NCBI GenBank assembly: GCA_017501255.1 | Contig: JAFVXE010000020.1 | Span: forward strand, 1-64,000 | Reading direction: 5' to 3' | DNA length: 64,000 nt | Source of the DNA: Clostridia bacterium | GTDB taxonomy: Bacteria; Bacillota; Clostridia; Christensenellales; Aristaeellaceae | Shown: in pieces, positions 33,080 to 41,712 of the stretch | Numbering within the stretch: position 1 is the stretch's first letter | How the letters are laid out: each line of letters begins with the position of its first letter | Translations under genes and position numbers: made by a program | The notes under the pieces: generated by a model | Told to the model about the DNA's origin: nothing | The model's input: only the letters and a program-made list of their open reading frames with translations | Database searches by the model: none

Positions 33080-33112
33080 ATGACCTGACGGTCATAGCAA
33101 CCGTCAGGTCAT
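33080..33112 (-). terminator. Terminator of the MBL hydrolase gene
   Basis: Perfect 12-bp stem ATGACCTGACGG with a nine-base loop followed by TTTT on the minus strand. Confidence 0.82.
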
Positions 33113-33139
33113 CCTATGCCTGAAAGGCAGGTTCGGTGC

Positions 33140-34000
33140 TTATTGATAATCCATCTGTTCGGCCGTTGCCACGCTATCCTGCAGCGTCACCAGAATCCCC
33201 AGAGAAGCATTCTGCGTAATGGCAACACCGCTCTTTACCTCCCACAGGCGTGTGAGCACCACATCGGCTGCGGTATCCGGCTCATCATCCTTATTGGTAG
33301 AGATAACCGCCCATTGGGGCTGAACTGTTTTGACAAAGCTGGAGGAAGTGGAATCGTCCTCGCCATGATGCGCCACCTTCAGAACCGTTGCCTGCGGAAT
33401 CGCCCCGGCACGCAACAGTTCCGCTTCTTCTTCCCGCTTCATATCGCCTGTCAGCAGGAAATTGCCTTCCGGCGTGCGCACATCAATGACCAGCGAATTG
33501 TTATCTTCATCCTGGCTATCCCGGCTGAGCGGGCCCAGTACGTGCAGCGTGCTCTCCCCTGCTTCGATCACATTCCCGGCCCGAAGCCAGCGGAGAGGAA
33601 CCTTCCTTTTCTGGGCGGTCTCGTACACAGGATGTTCCTCCGCACTGCCTTCGCTGTGCAGCGTACCCGCATACAGCTGATCCACCTGAATATCGCTCTT
33701 GAGCAGCTTGTTCAGGCCACCCACATGATCCTTGTCCGTATGGGTGATGATGACCGCATCCAGATGGGTAACTCCATAGGCCGTCAGCGCCTTCTCCAGC
33801 GCCTCATAGCTGTCCTTATGGCCTGTATCCACCAAAATACGCTGATCATCCAGCATCAGGAGAATGGCATCCGCTTTGCGCACATTGATAAACAACGCCT
33901 TTACATCGCTTTCCGCCTGTGCTGCCTGCCCCGGAAAAACCATAACGCCCGCCAGCATCAACAGCAAAAGCCCAAAAATTCCCGCTTTGAATGAACTCAT
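33140..34000 (-). CDS. Secreted ComEC-like metallo-beta-lactamase-fold hydrolase
   Basis: A 286-residue exported protein: signal peptide to about residue 29 (AGVMVFPGQAAQA), then an MBL fold related to the C-terminal domain of ComEC/Rec2. Metal-binding motifs are THTDKDHVGG, LTGDMKREEE and KVAHHGEDDSTSSSF. Stand-alone secreted ComEC-like hydrolases are thought to be phosphodiesterases, perhaps nucleases; the substrate is unproven. The first motif reads HTDKDH, as in ComEC, rather than the HxHxDH of beta-lactamases, so it should not be read as antibiotic resistance. RBS GGAGGGG. Divergent from uppP. Confidence 0.85.
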   Translation of the reverse strand: MSSFKAGIFGLLLLMLAGVMVFPGQAAQAESDVKALFINVRKADAILLMLDDQRILVDTGHKDSYEALEKALTAYGVTHLDAVIITHTDKDHVGGLNKLLKSDIQVDQLYAGTLHSEGSAEEHPVYETAQKRKVPLRWLRAGNVIEAGESTLHVLGPLSRDSQDEDNNSLVIDVRTPEGNFLLTGDMKREEEAELLRAGAIPQATVLKVAHHGEDDSTSSSFVKTVQPQWAVISTNKDDEPDTAADVVLTRLWEVKSGVAITQNASLGILVTLQDSVATAEQMDYQ

Positions 34001-34050
34001 TCGTCTCCCCTCCTTCGACTGTCTTCGAGTGATTGTTCCCGTTTATCCAC

Positions 34051-34079
34051 TTCACATTCCCGGAAAAATGGTGTATACT
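34051..34079 (+). promoter_or_regulatory. Promoter for uppP
   Basis: TTCACA (34051-34056), 17-base spacer, TATACT (34074-34079), 39 bases before the start codon. Confidence 0.75.
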
Positions 34080-34117
34080 GAATGGGATTTTCATCCATAC
34101 ATGAAAGGAATGATCGC

Positions 34118-34969
34118 ATGAGCATTCTGGAAGGCGCTCTGCTTGGTCTCCTGCAAGGCCTCGCTGAATTTCTCCCCATTTCCTCCAGCGGTCACCTGAA
34201 TCTGTTTCAGGCGTTGCTGAATACCCAGCTGGACAATCAATTGCTGTTCAACATTCTTCTGCACGTAGGCACGCTGGTTGCCGTTGCCGTGGTTTTCTGG
34301 AAGGATTGGCTGGATATGCTCCTCCACCCCATCAAAAACCGTACGCTGCTGCTTTTGTTCATTGCCTCTCTGCCTGCGCTGGTGGCCAAGATCATCTTTG
34401 ACAAGCCGCTGGATTATGCTGAGACCCACAACACCCTGCTGGGCATCTGCTTCCTGATTACTGCGCTGATGCTGGTACTCACCCAGCGTTTTTCCCGCCG
34501 TCAGGAAGAAGCCGGCATCGCCAAGGAAAAGGTTGGCTTTGTGGAAGCCATTGTGATGGGCTGCCTGCAGGCTGTTGGTATGCTGCCCGGTATCAGCCGC
34601 AGCGGTTCCACCATCTTCGGCGGCGTATGCGCCCGTGTAAACCGGGAAGCCGCTGCCAAGTTCAGCTTCATGATGAGCGCCCCTGCCATTGTGGGCGGTC
34701 TGTTGGTGGAAGGCAAGGATGCTCTGGAAGCCGGTATTTCTTTTGGCAACGACCTGCCCGCCATCATCGTGGGTATGGTGGTGGCCGCCATTGTCGGTTA
34801 CCTGTCCATCCGCTTCTTCCTGAAAGTGATCGCCAACGCCACCCTGAACGGCTTTGCGCTGTATGTGGCTGTTGTGGGCGTGGTTGTGATCATCCTGCAG
34901 ATCATGGGCGTGATCACGGATCCTCCTGCCGCCACCGCCGCTCTGACACTCGTCCGTTCCCTGTGTTGA
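34118..34969 (+). CDS. uppP: Undecaprenyl-diphosphatase
   Basis: A 283-residue integral membrane enzyme of the UppP/BacA family that recycles the lipid carrier undecaprenyl diphosphate to the monophosphate for wall synthesis; overproduction gives bacitracin tolerance. The catalytic signatures are intact: LLQGLAEFLPISSSGHL near residue 10 and PGISRSGSTIFGG near 150. About eight helices. The ATG at 34118 follows AAAGGA by eight bases; a longer start at 34082 lies upstream of it. Its terminator is the hairpin at 34988-35016, where a hairpin-rich element is inserted. Confidence 0.95.
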   Translation: MSILEGALLGLLQGLAEFLPISSSGHLNLFQALLNTQLDNQLLFNILLHVGTLVAVAVVFWKDWLDMLLHPIKNRTLLLLFIASLPALVAKIIFDKPLDYAETHNTLLGICFLITALMLVLTQRFSRRQEEAGIAKEKVGFVEAIVMGCLQAVGMLPGISRSGSTIFGGVCARVNREAAAKFSFMMSAPAIVGGLLVEGKDALEAGISFGNDLPAIIVGMVVAAIVGYLSIRFFLKVIANATLNGFALYVAVVGVVVIILQIMGVITDPPAATAALTLVRSLC

Positions 34970-34987
34970 CATCTATAGAATAAACAA

Positions 34988-35016
34988 AAACGCATCTGCT
35001 GAAACCGGCAGGTGCG
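34988..35016. terminator. Terminator hairpin, first copy of a 29-bp direct repeat
   Basis: GCATCTGC / GCAGGTGC stem with an eight-base loop. On the minus strand it is followed by TTTTT, so it suits termination of vanW transcripts. The same 29 bases recur at 35227-35255. Confidence 0.75.
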
Positions 35017-35226
35017 TTTCAGACAGTCAAAGAACCCCGGGTGGTATTGGAGGGGCGCACCCCTCCAATTGCCAATCCGAAACCAGCGGCGTGTACGGTG
35101 GTTTCGGAACCCTTGCGTAGCAAGGGATTCCTATCGCCGTTTGCCGCCCGGCGAGCCGTAGGCTCGTAGGCAAACGGTGCAAGCCTCGTCGAAAAAATCG
35201 CCACAGGCGAGTTTTTCGATGATCCG
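35017..35226. repeat. Hairpin-rich inserted element between two terminator copies
   Basis: This 210-base stretch codes for nothing. It holds five hairpins in series: a perfect 10-bp stem (35046-35055 with 35060-35069, loop CGCA); a 9-bp stem CCGAAACCA (35077-35085 with 35099-35107); CCCTTGC-gta-GCAAGGG (35110-35126); a two-storey stem CCGTTTGCC / GGCAAACGG (35137-35177) with an inner CGAGCC-gta-GGCTCG; and TCGAAAAA / TTTTTCGA (35189-35219) with an inner TCGCC-aca-GGCGA. The flanking 29-bp direct repeat looks like a duplicated target. A non-autonomous palindromic mobile element or a structured RNA would both fit. Confidence 0.6.
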
Positions 35227-35260
35227 AAACGCATCTGCTGAAACCGGCAGGTGCGCTTTT
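35227..35260. terminator. Terminator hairpin, second copy of the 29-bp direct repeat
   Basis: Same GCATCTGC / GCAGGTGC stem as at 34988-35016, here followed by CTTTTTT on the plus strand. The A-rich left side is kept by the first copy and the T-rich right side by this one, as if one bidirectional terminator had been split. Confidence 0.75.
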
Positions 35261-35263
35261 TTG

Positions 35264-37138
35264 TCAATTATATTCCACAACCTGCTGGTATGCGTTGTAG
35301 GTGCTGGTATGCAGCAGTTCCCGCTTCACTTCCTGCCCATTCTGATACCACACCTTATAGGTTTCCACCACATAACCGGTACGGGATTTCACCTTGGTCT
35401 GGCTGGTACCGAAGGGCAATTCCGGATTCTGCACATACTTGACCTCAATACTGGGTTCGATGGTACGGATCACCTTGGATTCCAGATCAATGGTCATGCC
35501 GTCCTTCAGCGCAAGACCCCAAATCTCCGCCGACATCTTGCGGTCATTGTAATAGGTGATGATGAAGATGGGCGCTTCGGTATTGTTCTTGAACTTGAAA
35601 TCCAGATTAGGCCAGTTGACCGTTGCATCCTCGCCGCGATCCACATAGGTGCTGGGCCACGCATGAGGACTGCGCTCCACGATCTCCAGATCTGCTCTGG
35701 CAGCTGCATTGAACAGTGTGGAGGATACCTGACAGATACCGCCGCCCACTTCTTCAATGCTTTGTCCGGCGGCAATAGCACCGGCGGACTTGTAGCCCTT
35801 GTCTGTAGTGCGCTCCCCGGTAGCCTTATTGAAGCTGAACACCTCGCCTGGCAGAAGCGCTGTGCCGTTGATCGCCTGACAGGCCAGGCTGATGTTGGTA
35901 TTGCGGTTGCTTTCGCTGGTGGTATCCGTGGTATAGGCGGCGATCAGGGAGAAATCCGAAGTCAGATCATCTTTGGTGATGGAAGCAGGTGTCAAAGCCA
36001 GATTGGTGGTGACGATAGCACCCTGCTGCCCCGCATCCAGCGCAGCAATAATACGCTCATACAGCATTTCGCTGTCCACCTGAATGCCCGGATAATCATC
36101 CGAGAAAGAGAAGGTTCTGGTTTTGTAATCAAAGGACAAAATCTGTGCGTTGATCGGATCACGATTCACATATGCGGTGATCTCATTGACGATTTTCCGA
36201 ACAGCCTCTGTATCATAAGTAACATCCGTGGTCAGATTGATGCCGTTCATCCGCAGATCCATCAACTGATTCACCCGCTGACGGAACGGCGTCTGCTGAG
36301 TAATCTGAATATCAATGGTATTGGTGCGCCCGATGGCGTAGGCACGCTCCAGCACATTGCCCAGATTCCGTACCGCAGGCACATTGGTTTGATCCACCTG
36401 CCAGGTTTTATCGCCGATCGCAACTGTCACCGAATATGGCGTGGTGTTCACCTGCTGATTGGCAGCAGCGCTGCCGGAAAGCGCAGCCTTGGCTTCCTCC
36501 ATAGTCATATCGCCCACAGAGATTCCATCGATAAATACACCGGGATAAATCACATCTCTGGCGGCATAATCACGGTACTGCTGGAACATAGCTACTTTTT
36601 CCCGGTCGTAGGGCAGTAATTCGCCGTTGATAAAGGCAAAATTGTCAAAGTCCTTCCAGAAATACCCCGCCATCTGCGGCATCATCATCACGGCGATGAT
36701 GGACATGAACAAAAAACAGACCGTGATGATTCCCACGTACAGATAGGCATGCCAGCTCTTGTAGGGCTTCTTGCCGAAATATTGTCCGGCATTGTTCCCA
36801 GAAGAATTGTTCCCTCCGGTGCGCATCATCTGCCCGATCTCCCGCACCCGCTGTGTCAGATTGTTCCAAGAACCCTTTGCATCCGTTGTGCGCTGCATTG
36901 ACTGGGTCTGCCGCCTGTCTTGCTGGACTGGTCGACGGGCTGCAGGCAGCGGCTTTTGCCAGCGGTCCTCATCTTCATAAACAAAGGATTCTTCATAAGA
37001 TGCCTCCGGCGGAGGGATAATCAGCCGGTGCTGTGTTGCCTGAGACAAATCCGCCGGCATGGCAAACAAACCATTCTCGTTTTCATAGAATGGAATATTG
37101 GAATTCTTGTTTTCACGGTTCGAATTCCCGTTTGCCAT
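35264..37138 (-). CDS. VanW family protein with peptidoglycan-binding-like domains
   Basis: A 624-residue bitopic protein. An Asn-rich, polar cytoplasmic part of about 130 residues is followed by one transmembrane helix (YLYVGIITVCFLFMSIIAVMMM). Two PG_binding_4-like regions come next, with GVFIDGISVGDMTMEEAKAAL at the first. The VanW domain lies at residues 420-550 with GGGICQVSSTLFNAAARADL and ERSPHAWPSTYVDRGEDATV. VanW proteins accompany some vancomycin clusters but most, like this one, are chromosomal envelope proteins of unknown activity. The start at 37138 has GGGAGGGG five bases upstream. It follows rex by 19 bases, so the two are co-transcribed. Confidence 0.88.
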   Translation of the reverse strand: MANGNSNRENKNSNIPFYENENGLFAMPADLSQATQHRLIIPPPEASYEESFVYEDEDRWQKPLPAARRPVQQDRRQTQSMQRTTDAKGSWNNLTQRVREIGQMMRTGGNNSSGNNAGQYFGKKPYKSWHAYLYVGIITVCFLFMSIIAVMMMPQMAGYFWKDFDNFAFINGELLPYDREKVAMFQQYRDYAARDVIYPGVFIDGISVGDMTMEEAKAALSGSAAANQQVNTTPYSVTVAIGDKTWQVDQTNVPAVRNLGNVLERAYAIGRTNTIDIQITQQTPFRQRVNQLMDLRMNGINLTTDVTYDTEAVRKIVNEITAYVNRDPINAQILSFDYKTRTFSFSDDYPGIQVDSEMLYERIIAALDAGQQGAIVTTNLALTPASITKDDLTSDFSLIAAYTTDTTSESNRNTNISLACQAINGTALLPGEVFSFNKATGERTTDKGYKSAGAIAAGQSIEEVGGGICQVSSTLFNAAARADLEIVERSPHAWPSTYVDRGEDATVNWPNLDFKFKNNTEAPIFIITYYNDRKMSAEIWGLALKDGMTIDLESKVIRTIEPSIEVKYVQNPELPFGTSQTKVKSRTGYVVETYKVWYQNGQEVKRELLHTSTYNAYQQVVEYN

Positions 37139-37157
37139 GTTTTCCCCTCCCGGGTGG

Positions 37158-37787
37158 TTAGTCCTGCTGATGCAACATCCGGAAGCTGAGCACCTGCAAG
37201 CCTTCATCCAGATGCACATTGACCACAGCAGCATCGCTGCACAGCTTCAAATCGCAGGGAGCAAAATTCCAGAAGCCACGGATTCCATATTGGTACAGCT
37301 GATCCGTCAGCGCTTGCGCCGCTTCAGCAGGCACAGCCAAAACGGCGATATCCACAGGGTTCTCGGAAATAAAACGTTCCAGACTGGAAATATCCTGCAC
37401 GCTGAGGGCATCCACACGGCTGCCTACTTTGGCGGGGTTGCTGTCAAAAATAGCGACTGTTTCGAAGCCATTGGCAGGAAATGAATCAGCGCAGGCCACT
37501 GCATGACCGATGTTGCCAGCGCCCAGAATGATCATCTTGTGGGTACGATCGATGCCCAGAATCTGACCAATCCGTTCCCGAAGTTCCGGCACAGCATAAC
37601 CATAACCCTGCCGGCCAAAACCGCCGAAACAGTTAATATCCTGACGAATCTGAGATGCAGTCAGGCCCATACGCTCGCCCAGTCCCTGAGAGGAAATCTG
37701 CAATACGCCCTCTCTCTCCAGCTCCTTCAAATGCCGGTAGTAACCGGGCAAGCGTCTGATCACTGCATCCGATACATAGCCAGCCAT
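37158..37787 (-). CDS. rex: Redox-sensing repressor Rex
   Basis: A 209-residue regulator: an N-terminal winged helix (AVIRRLPGYYRHLKELEREG, GLTASQIRQDINCFGGFGRQGYGY) and a Rossmann domain with the NAD(H) motif GAGNIGHAVA near residue 90. Rex senses the NADH/NAD+ ratio and represses fermentation and respiration genes in Gram-positive bacteria. RBS GGAGGG is seven bases upstream. The promoter at 37856-37884 overlaps a Rex-like dyad, which points to autoregulation. The C-terminal swap helix is present (SDAAVVNVHLDEGLQVLSFRM). Confidence 0.96.
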   Translation of the reverse strand: MAGYVSDAVIRRLPGYYRHLKELEREGVLQISSQGLGERMGLTASQIRQDINCFGGFGRQGYGYAVPELRERIGQILGIDRTHKMIILGAGNIGHAVACADSFPANGFETVAIFDSNPAKVGSRVDALSVQDISSLERFISENPVDIAVLAVPAEAAQALTDQLYQYGIRGFWNFAPCDLKLCSDAAVVNVHLDEGLQVLSFRMLHQQD

Positions 37788-37855
37788 CGTTTATCCCTCC
37801 ATCATCAAAACAAAACAACGTGCCTAACGCACGATGAAAAGTACAGCGATAATAC

Positions 37856-37884
37856 AGTATATCACATTGGCAATCATTTCTCAA
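37856..37884 (-). promoter_or_regulatory. rex promoter overlapping a Rex-like operator
   Basis: TTGAGA (37879-37884) and TATACT (37856-37861), 17-base spacer, minus strand. The 18 bases at 37867-37884 read TTGAGAAATGATTGCCAA, which matches about 14 positions of the Rex consensus TTGTGAAWWWWTTCACAA. Confidence 0.6.
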
Positions 37885-37939
37885 GATATGGAAAGCGGAT
37901 ATGTACTGTACACAATCTAAAAAGAAAGAATGGAACAGA

Positions 37940-37976
37940 AAAAGACACTGCCCGGCAAAACCGGAACAGTGTCTTT
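37940..37976 (-). terminator. Terminator of the ispH-rpsA fusion gene
   Basis: Perfect 10-bp stem AAAGACACTG / CAGTGTCTTT with an inner CCGG-type hairpin loop, followed by TTCTG on the minus strand, 11 bases after the stop. Confidence 0.82.
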
Positions 37977-37987
37977 GTGTTTGATGC

Positions 37988-40009
37988 TTATTCAGCGGAT
38001 TCCTCAGCAGCAGCTTCGGCTTCCAGAGCAGCGCCCATGGCTTCGATATCCACAGCCACGACCTCGGCATCGTCCTCTTCAACGGGGGCGACTTCTTCGG
38101 TCACTTCGGGCTCCAGCAGAGCACGGATGCTCAGGCTGATGCGCTTGGCAGCGGGATCGATGCTCAGCACCTTCACCTGCACTTCGTCGCCGACGTTCAC
38201 AGCGTCTTCGACCTTATTGATGCGGGTGGTGGCGCACTGGCTGATGTGAACCAGACCGTCGATACCGGGCTCCAGCTCCACGAAGGCGCCGAAGGTGGTG
38301 ATGCGGACGACCTTACCGGTGACAACAGCGTCAGCGGGGTACTTTTCGGGAGCCACATCCCAGGGCTTGGGCTGCAGTTCCTTGATGCTCAGCTGGATGC
38401 GCTCGCGCTCACGGTCGATGGACTTGATCTTCACTTCCACTTCCTGATCGGGAGCAACAACCTCGGAAGGATGCTTCACATGGCTCCAGCTCAGGTCGGT
38501 CACGTGGATCAGGCCATCCACGCCGCCCAGGTCAACGAAGGCGCCGAAATCGGTCAGGCGGCGGACAGTGCCCTTGACCACTTCGCCGGCAACCAGCTTG
38601 TCCCAAGCTTCGGCCTTCTTGGCAGCGCTTTCTTCGCGGATCACAGCACGGCGGCTGGCCACAACGCGCTTCTTCTGCTCATCCAGTTCGATGATCTTCA
38701 GCTTCATATCCTGGCCCACGAACTCGTTGATGTTCTCAACGTAGCGATTGGCCAGCTGGGAAGCAGGCACGAAGGCACGGATGCCGTTGATGCTGCAGGT
38801 GAGGCCGCCCTTGACAACCTTTTCGCCCTTGGCTTCGACATACTCGCCGTTTTCGTACTTCTCGACAAGCTCGGCGAAGGCCTTGCGGTTCAGGATGTTG
38901 CGCTGGGACAGCAACACGTTGCCGTCGCCGTCATTCACCTTGACGACCTCCACTTCGATTTCGTCGCCCATGCCGACATCCTGGGTCACCAGATCCTCGC
39001 GCTTGATCAGTCCGTCAGACTTGTAGCCGATGTTGACGCACACTTCATCCTCAGTAACGAGCACGACGGTGCCGGTAACGGTCTGTCCGGGTCTGATTTT
39101 GACCAGAGTCGCTTCCACATCAGCCATAAAGCTGTTCTTTTCCGCCTCCTCGGTGGAAACCTGCTGGTTCAATTGTTCCTTGTCAGTCATACGTGTGACT
39201 ACCTCCTTAAGTAACCAGTCCGGCGTACTTGCACCGGCGGTCATTCCAATGGATTCCGAATGGATATTTGCAAAGCCCGGCGGGATGTCCGCCGCGCGCT
39301 CTACCATGAGGGTACGGCTGCAAATGCTTTTGCAGGTCTCGTACAGTTTGCGTGTATTGGCGCTGGTGCGTCCGCCCACCACCAGCATGGCGTCCACCTG
39401 ACCGCTGAGGCGGCGTGCCTCGGTCTGGCGAAGAACGGTGGCGGTGCAGATGGTGTCCTTGACGGTTAAGTCGCCAACACGGGTCTCCAGTGCCGAAAGG
39501 ATCTCCTCCCAGCGTTCATGGGGAAAGGTGGTCTGAGAAACCGCCAGCGCACGCTCCATTTGGGGCAGGGCCAGCGCTTCCTCGGGGGTGTACACCGTGT
39601 AAACGGCTCCCTGAGCGAAACCGATGGTACCGATCACTTCAGGATGATTCGCCTGCCCAACCAGCACCACCGGCGAACCATCGGCGCTGTACTGGGCCAC
39701 CACCTGATGAAGCCTCGCCACAAAGGGACAGGTCAAATCGATCACTTCATTGGCAGTCTGGCTGAGTTGATCATAAATCTGGGGTGAAATGCCGTGGCTA
39801 CGGATAATCACAGTTTTTCCCCGGGTTTCTTCCACATCATGAACGGCTACGATGCCGATGGATTCCATTCGTTCAATCACCTGCGGATTGTGCACCAATT
39901 CCCCGAAGGTAACAATGGTTTTTCCGCTGTCCGCCGCTTTCTGTGCTTCATCCACAGCACGGCGCACACCCATGCAGAAACCGGCATGACGGGCGATTTC
40001 GATTGGCAT
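37988..40009 (-). CDS. Fused IspH (HMBPP reductase) and ribosomal protein S1
   Basis: A 673-residue fusion. Residues 1-285 are IspH, the [4Fe-4S] enzyme that makes IPP and DMAPP in the last step of the MEP pathway. The cluster cysteines are visible in [17 protein letters not shown] and [17 protein letters not shown] and SHGISP also fit. From about residue 300 four S1 RNA-binding repeats follow, with ends such as [20 protein letters not shown] and [21 protein letters not shown], then an acidic tail. This fusion is known in Clostridia. RBS AAAGGA. It follows the cmk-plsC fusion gene by 146 bases. Confidence 0.96.
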   Translation of the reverse strand: MPIEIARHAGFCMGVRRAVDEAQKAADSGKTIVTFGELVHNPQVIERMESIGIVAVHDVEETRGKTVIIRSHGISPQIYDQLSQTANEVIDLTCPFVARLHQVVAQYSADGSPVVLVGQANHPEVIGTIGFAQGAVYTVYTPEEALALPQMERALAVSQTTFPHERWEEILSALETRVGDLTVKDTICTATVLRQTEARRLSGQVDAMLVVGGRTSANTRKLYETCKSICSRTLMVERAADIPPGFANIHSESIGMTAGASTPDWLLKEVVTRMTDKEQLNQQVSTEEAEKNSFMADVEATLVKIRPGQTVTGTVVLVTEDEVCVNIGYKSDGLIKREDLVTQDVGMGDEIEVEVVKVNDGDGNVLLSQRNILNRKAFAELVEKYENGEYVEAKGEKVVKGGLTCSINGIRAFVPASQLANRYVENINEFVGQDMKLKIIELDEQKKRVVASRRAVIREESAAKKAEAWDKLVAGEVVKGTVRRLTDFGAFVDLGGVDGLIHVTDLSWSHVKHPSEVVAPDQEVEVKIKSIDRERERIQLSIKELQPKPWDVAPEKYPADAVVTGKVVRITTFGAFVELEPGIDGLVHISQCATTRINKVEDAVNVGDEVQVKVLSIDPAAKRISLSIRALLEPEVTEEVAPVEEDDAEVVAVDIEAMGAALEAEAAAEESAE

Positions 40010-40155
40010 GGAACCATCCTTTCACGCATATCAAGTATTATTATTCGCCGTACTTTCCTGTTTTCCTTCTTTTTTTCTGATAACTTTTCAAAAAATCAAT
40101 GGTATTTCTGGAAGCTATCCGGTCAGATTGGAAAAAAGATAAATACAGCAAGGAA

Positions 40156-41463
40156 TCAGACTTTGTTCTTTTTCTGTTCTTCGTGGTGCGCTACCATTTC
40201 CCGATAGCGGGTGGTAATGGTTTCCAGCAGTCTGTCGCAATTCTGCTTGTTCACACCGTCCTTGGCAATATGGGAAACCGGAATCACCGTTCCGCAATAG
40301 GCATGGATGCGCCGGAACAGGCGGGGCTTATCCGTCAGATAGATGGGCAGGAGGGGCGCTTTGCCACGCAGTGCAATCAAAGCAATACCGCTTTCGATAT
40401 CCTCCATGACGCCTTCCTTGTGGCGGGTACCCTCGGGGAAAATGCCCAGTATTTCACCGCTGCCCAGCACCTTCATGCAGGAACGGATGGCCGCCATATC
40501 GGTGTTGTGGCGATCCACGGCGATCATGCCCAGCTTCTTGAAAAACCAGTTGAAGATGGGTTTGCTAACCAACTCCTTCTTGCCCATAAAGCGGATGTGG
40601 TAGCGATGGCAGGCCATGGCCATGATCACAGGATCCAGCATACTGGTATGATTGGAAATGATGATGGCAGGAGCGTCCTGCTGCAAGTTTTCCGTATTGT
40701 GGTACGTTACGGGGAACAGCACCTTCATCAGCGGGCGCACCACCGCAAGACCAATCCGGTACAGGGGCAGCCACTGGCCGGCTTTGGCGGGCTTCTTGCC
40801 CTTCTTCATATCGACCCGCATCAGAATATTGTCCACCACCTGCTGCTGGGTCATATCGGTGGAATCCACGATCTGAGCATCCTCCGCCGGGCGCAGGGGA
40901 TCCACTTCCCGGTTCATGTCCTGCTCATCCCGGGCGATCACATCCGCCAGCACTTCTTCAAAGGTGGTCTCCTGACCCTTGCGGATCATTTCATCATAAC
41001 GGCGCTGGGCACGGGCTTCCGGCGCAGCGGTCAGATAGATTTTCAGGGTAGCGTCCGGCAGCACCACAGTACCGATATCCCGGCCATCCAGCAGCACATC
41101 CTGGGTTTTGGCCAACTCCTGCTGACGGGCCACCATGGCCTTGCGCACGCCCGCATAGCGGGAAATGGTGCTGGTTGCCATGCTGATCTCCGGCGTGCGG
41201 ATCAGCCCGGTCACATCCTGACCGGCGATGGAGGTACGCTGTGCGCCATCCACATAAGCCACTTCGGGCATCATTTCCTTGGTCAGCGCAACCAGAGCGG
41301 CTTCGTCCTCCGGCGAAATACCTTTTTCAAGGGCATACCACGCAAAAGCGCGGTACATGGCTCCCGTATCCAGATGCAGAATTCCCAGCGCTTTTGCCAC
41401 ATCATCGGCTACGCTGCTCTTGCCCGCTCCTACGGGGCCGTCCATTGCGATGGTCATGTGCAT
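40156..41463 (-). CDS. Fused cytidylate kinase and acylglycerophosphate acyltransferase
   Basis: A 435-residue fusion. Residues 1-220 are cytidylate kinase: P-loop DGPVGAGKSS (8-17), GAMYRAFA, LLDGRDIGTVVLPDA and RDEQDMNREVDPL. Residues 235-425 are a PlsC-type acyltransferase with NHTSMLD (271-277), the catalytic NHx4D motif, and FPEGTR (342-347), the phosphate-binding motif. The first domain makes CDP from CMP and the second makes phosphatidic acid; the CMP released in phospholipid synthesis links them. In many Clostridia these are adjacent separate genes. No stop or frameshift separates the domains. RBS AAGGAAGA. A 6S-like RNA and its terminator lie just upstream. Confidence 0.95.
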   Translation of the reverse strand: MHMTIAMDGPVGAGKSSVADDVAKALGILHLDTGAMYRAFAWYALEKGISPEDEAALVALTKEMMPEVAYVDGAQRTSIAGQDVTGLIRTPEISMATSTISRYAGVRKAMVARQQELAKTQDVLLDGRDIGTVVLPDATLKIYLTAAPEARAQRRYDEMIRKGQETTFEEVLADVIARDEQDMNREVDPLRPAEDAQIVDSTDMTQQQVVDNILMRVDMKKGKKPAKAGQWLPLYRIGLAVVRPLMKVLFPVTYHNTENLQQDAPAIIISNHTSMLDPVIMAMACHRYHIRFMGKKELVSKPIFNWFFKKLGMIAVDRHNTDMAAIRSCMKVLGSGEILGIFPEGTRHKEGVMEDIESGIALIALRGKAPLLPIYLTDKPRLFRRIHAYCGTVIPVSHIAKDGVNKQNCDRLLETITTRYREMVAHHEEQKKNKV

Positions 41464-41481
41464 GGTATCCCTCTTCCTTTC

Positions 41482-41509
41482 AAAAAAAGACCTTCGGCTA
41501 ACAGCCGAA
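41482..41509 (-). terminator. Terminator of the 6S-like RNA, upstream of cmk-plsC
   Basis: TTCGGCT / AGCCGAA stem with a three-base loop, then GGTC and seven T residues on the minus strand. It lies 18 bases before the cmk-plsC start, so expression of that gene would need read-through. Confidence 0.85.
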
Positions 41510-41706
41510 AGCCTTGCTCAAGCCCCAAAGTGCCGCTGCACCCCATTTTTTCACCCGCTATGTAAAGCAGGCCGGTGCTCTACCGCCATTTTCTGCCGTC
41601 CCCTGGCACGGAATCGTGGGGGCATGGCATCCGATGAACGAACGCGAGCTCCGTTTTGTGAAATGTGGGTAAAAATGGGATACTGGCGCACACTTCAGGT
41701 AACCAT
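41482..41706 (-). ncRNA. Probable 6S RNA (ssrS-like)
   Basis: A roughly 225-base transcript is bounded by a consensus promoter (41713-41741) and an intrinsic terminator (TTCGGCT-gtt-AGCCGAA, then T7). Its halves fold into one rod. CCCATTTTT (complement of 41671-41679) pairs with AAAAATGGG (complement of 41541-41550), flanked by CTCA/TGAG, AAGTG/CACTT and ACCC/GGGT, with an open middle section. The tip is closed by TGCC..CCCC / GGGG..GGCA and a CACG-attc-CGTG hairpin. A rod with a central bubble of about this size is the hallmark of 6S RNA, which mimics an open promoter and binds sigma-70-type RNA polymerase. No protein reading frame fits. Confidence 0.6.
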
Positions 41707-41712
41707 GAGTGT

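Noticed and set aside
33140-34000. Beta-lactamase
   Set aside because: The motif is HTDKDH with a ComEC-like AHHGEDDSTSSSF end, not that of class B beta-lactamases.
35264-37138. Vancomycin resistance gene
   Set aside because: VanW domain proteins are common chromosomal envelope proteins in Clostridia, and no vanHAX or vanRS genes are present.
41482-41706. SRP RNA or T-box leader instead of 6S RNA
   Set aside because: There is no GGAA-tetraloop helix 8 motif of SRP RNA and no T-box sequence or specifier loop; the rod with a central bubble fits 6S RNA better.
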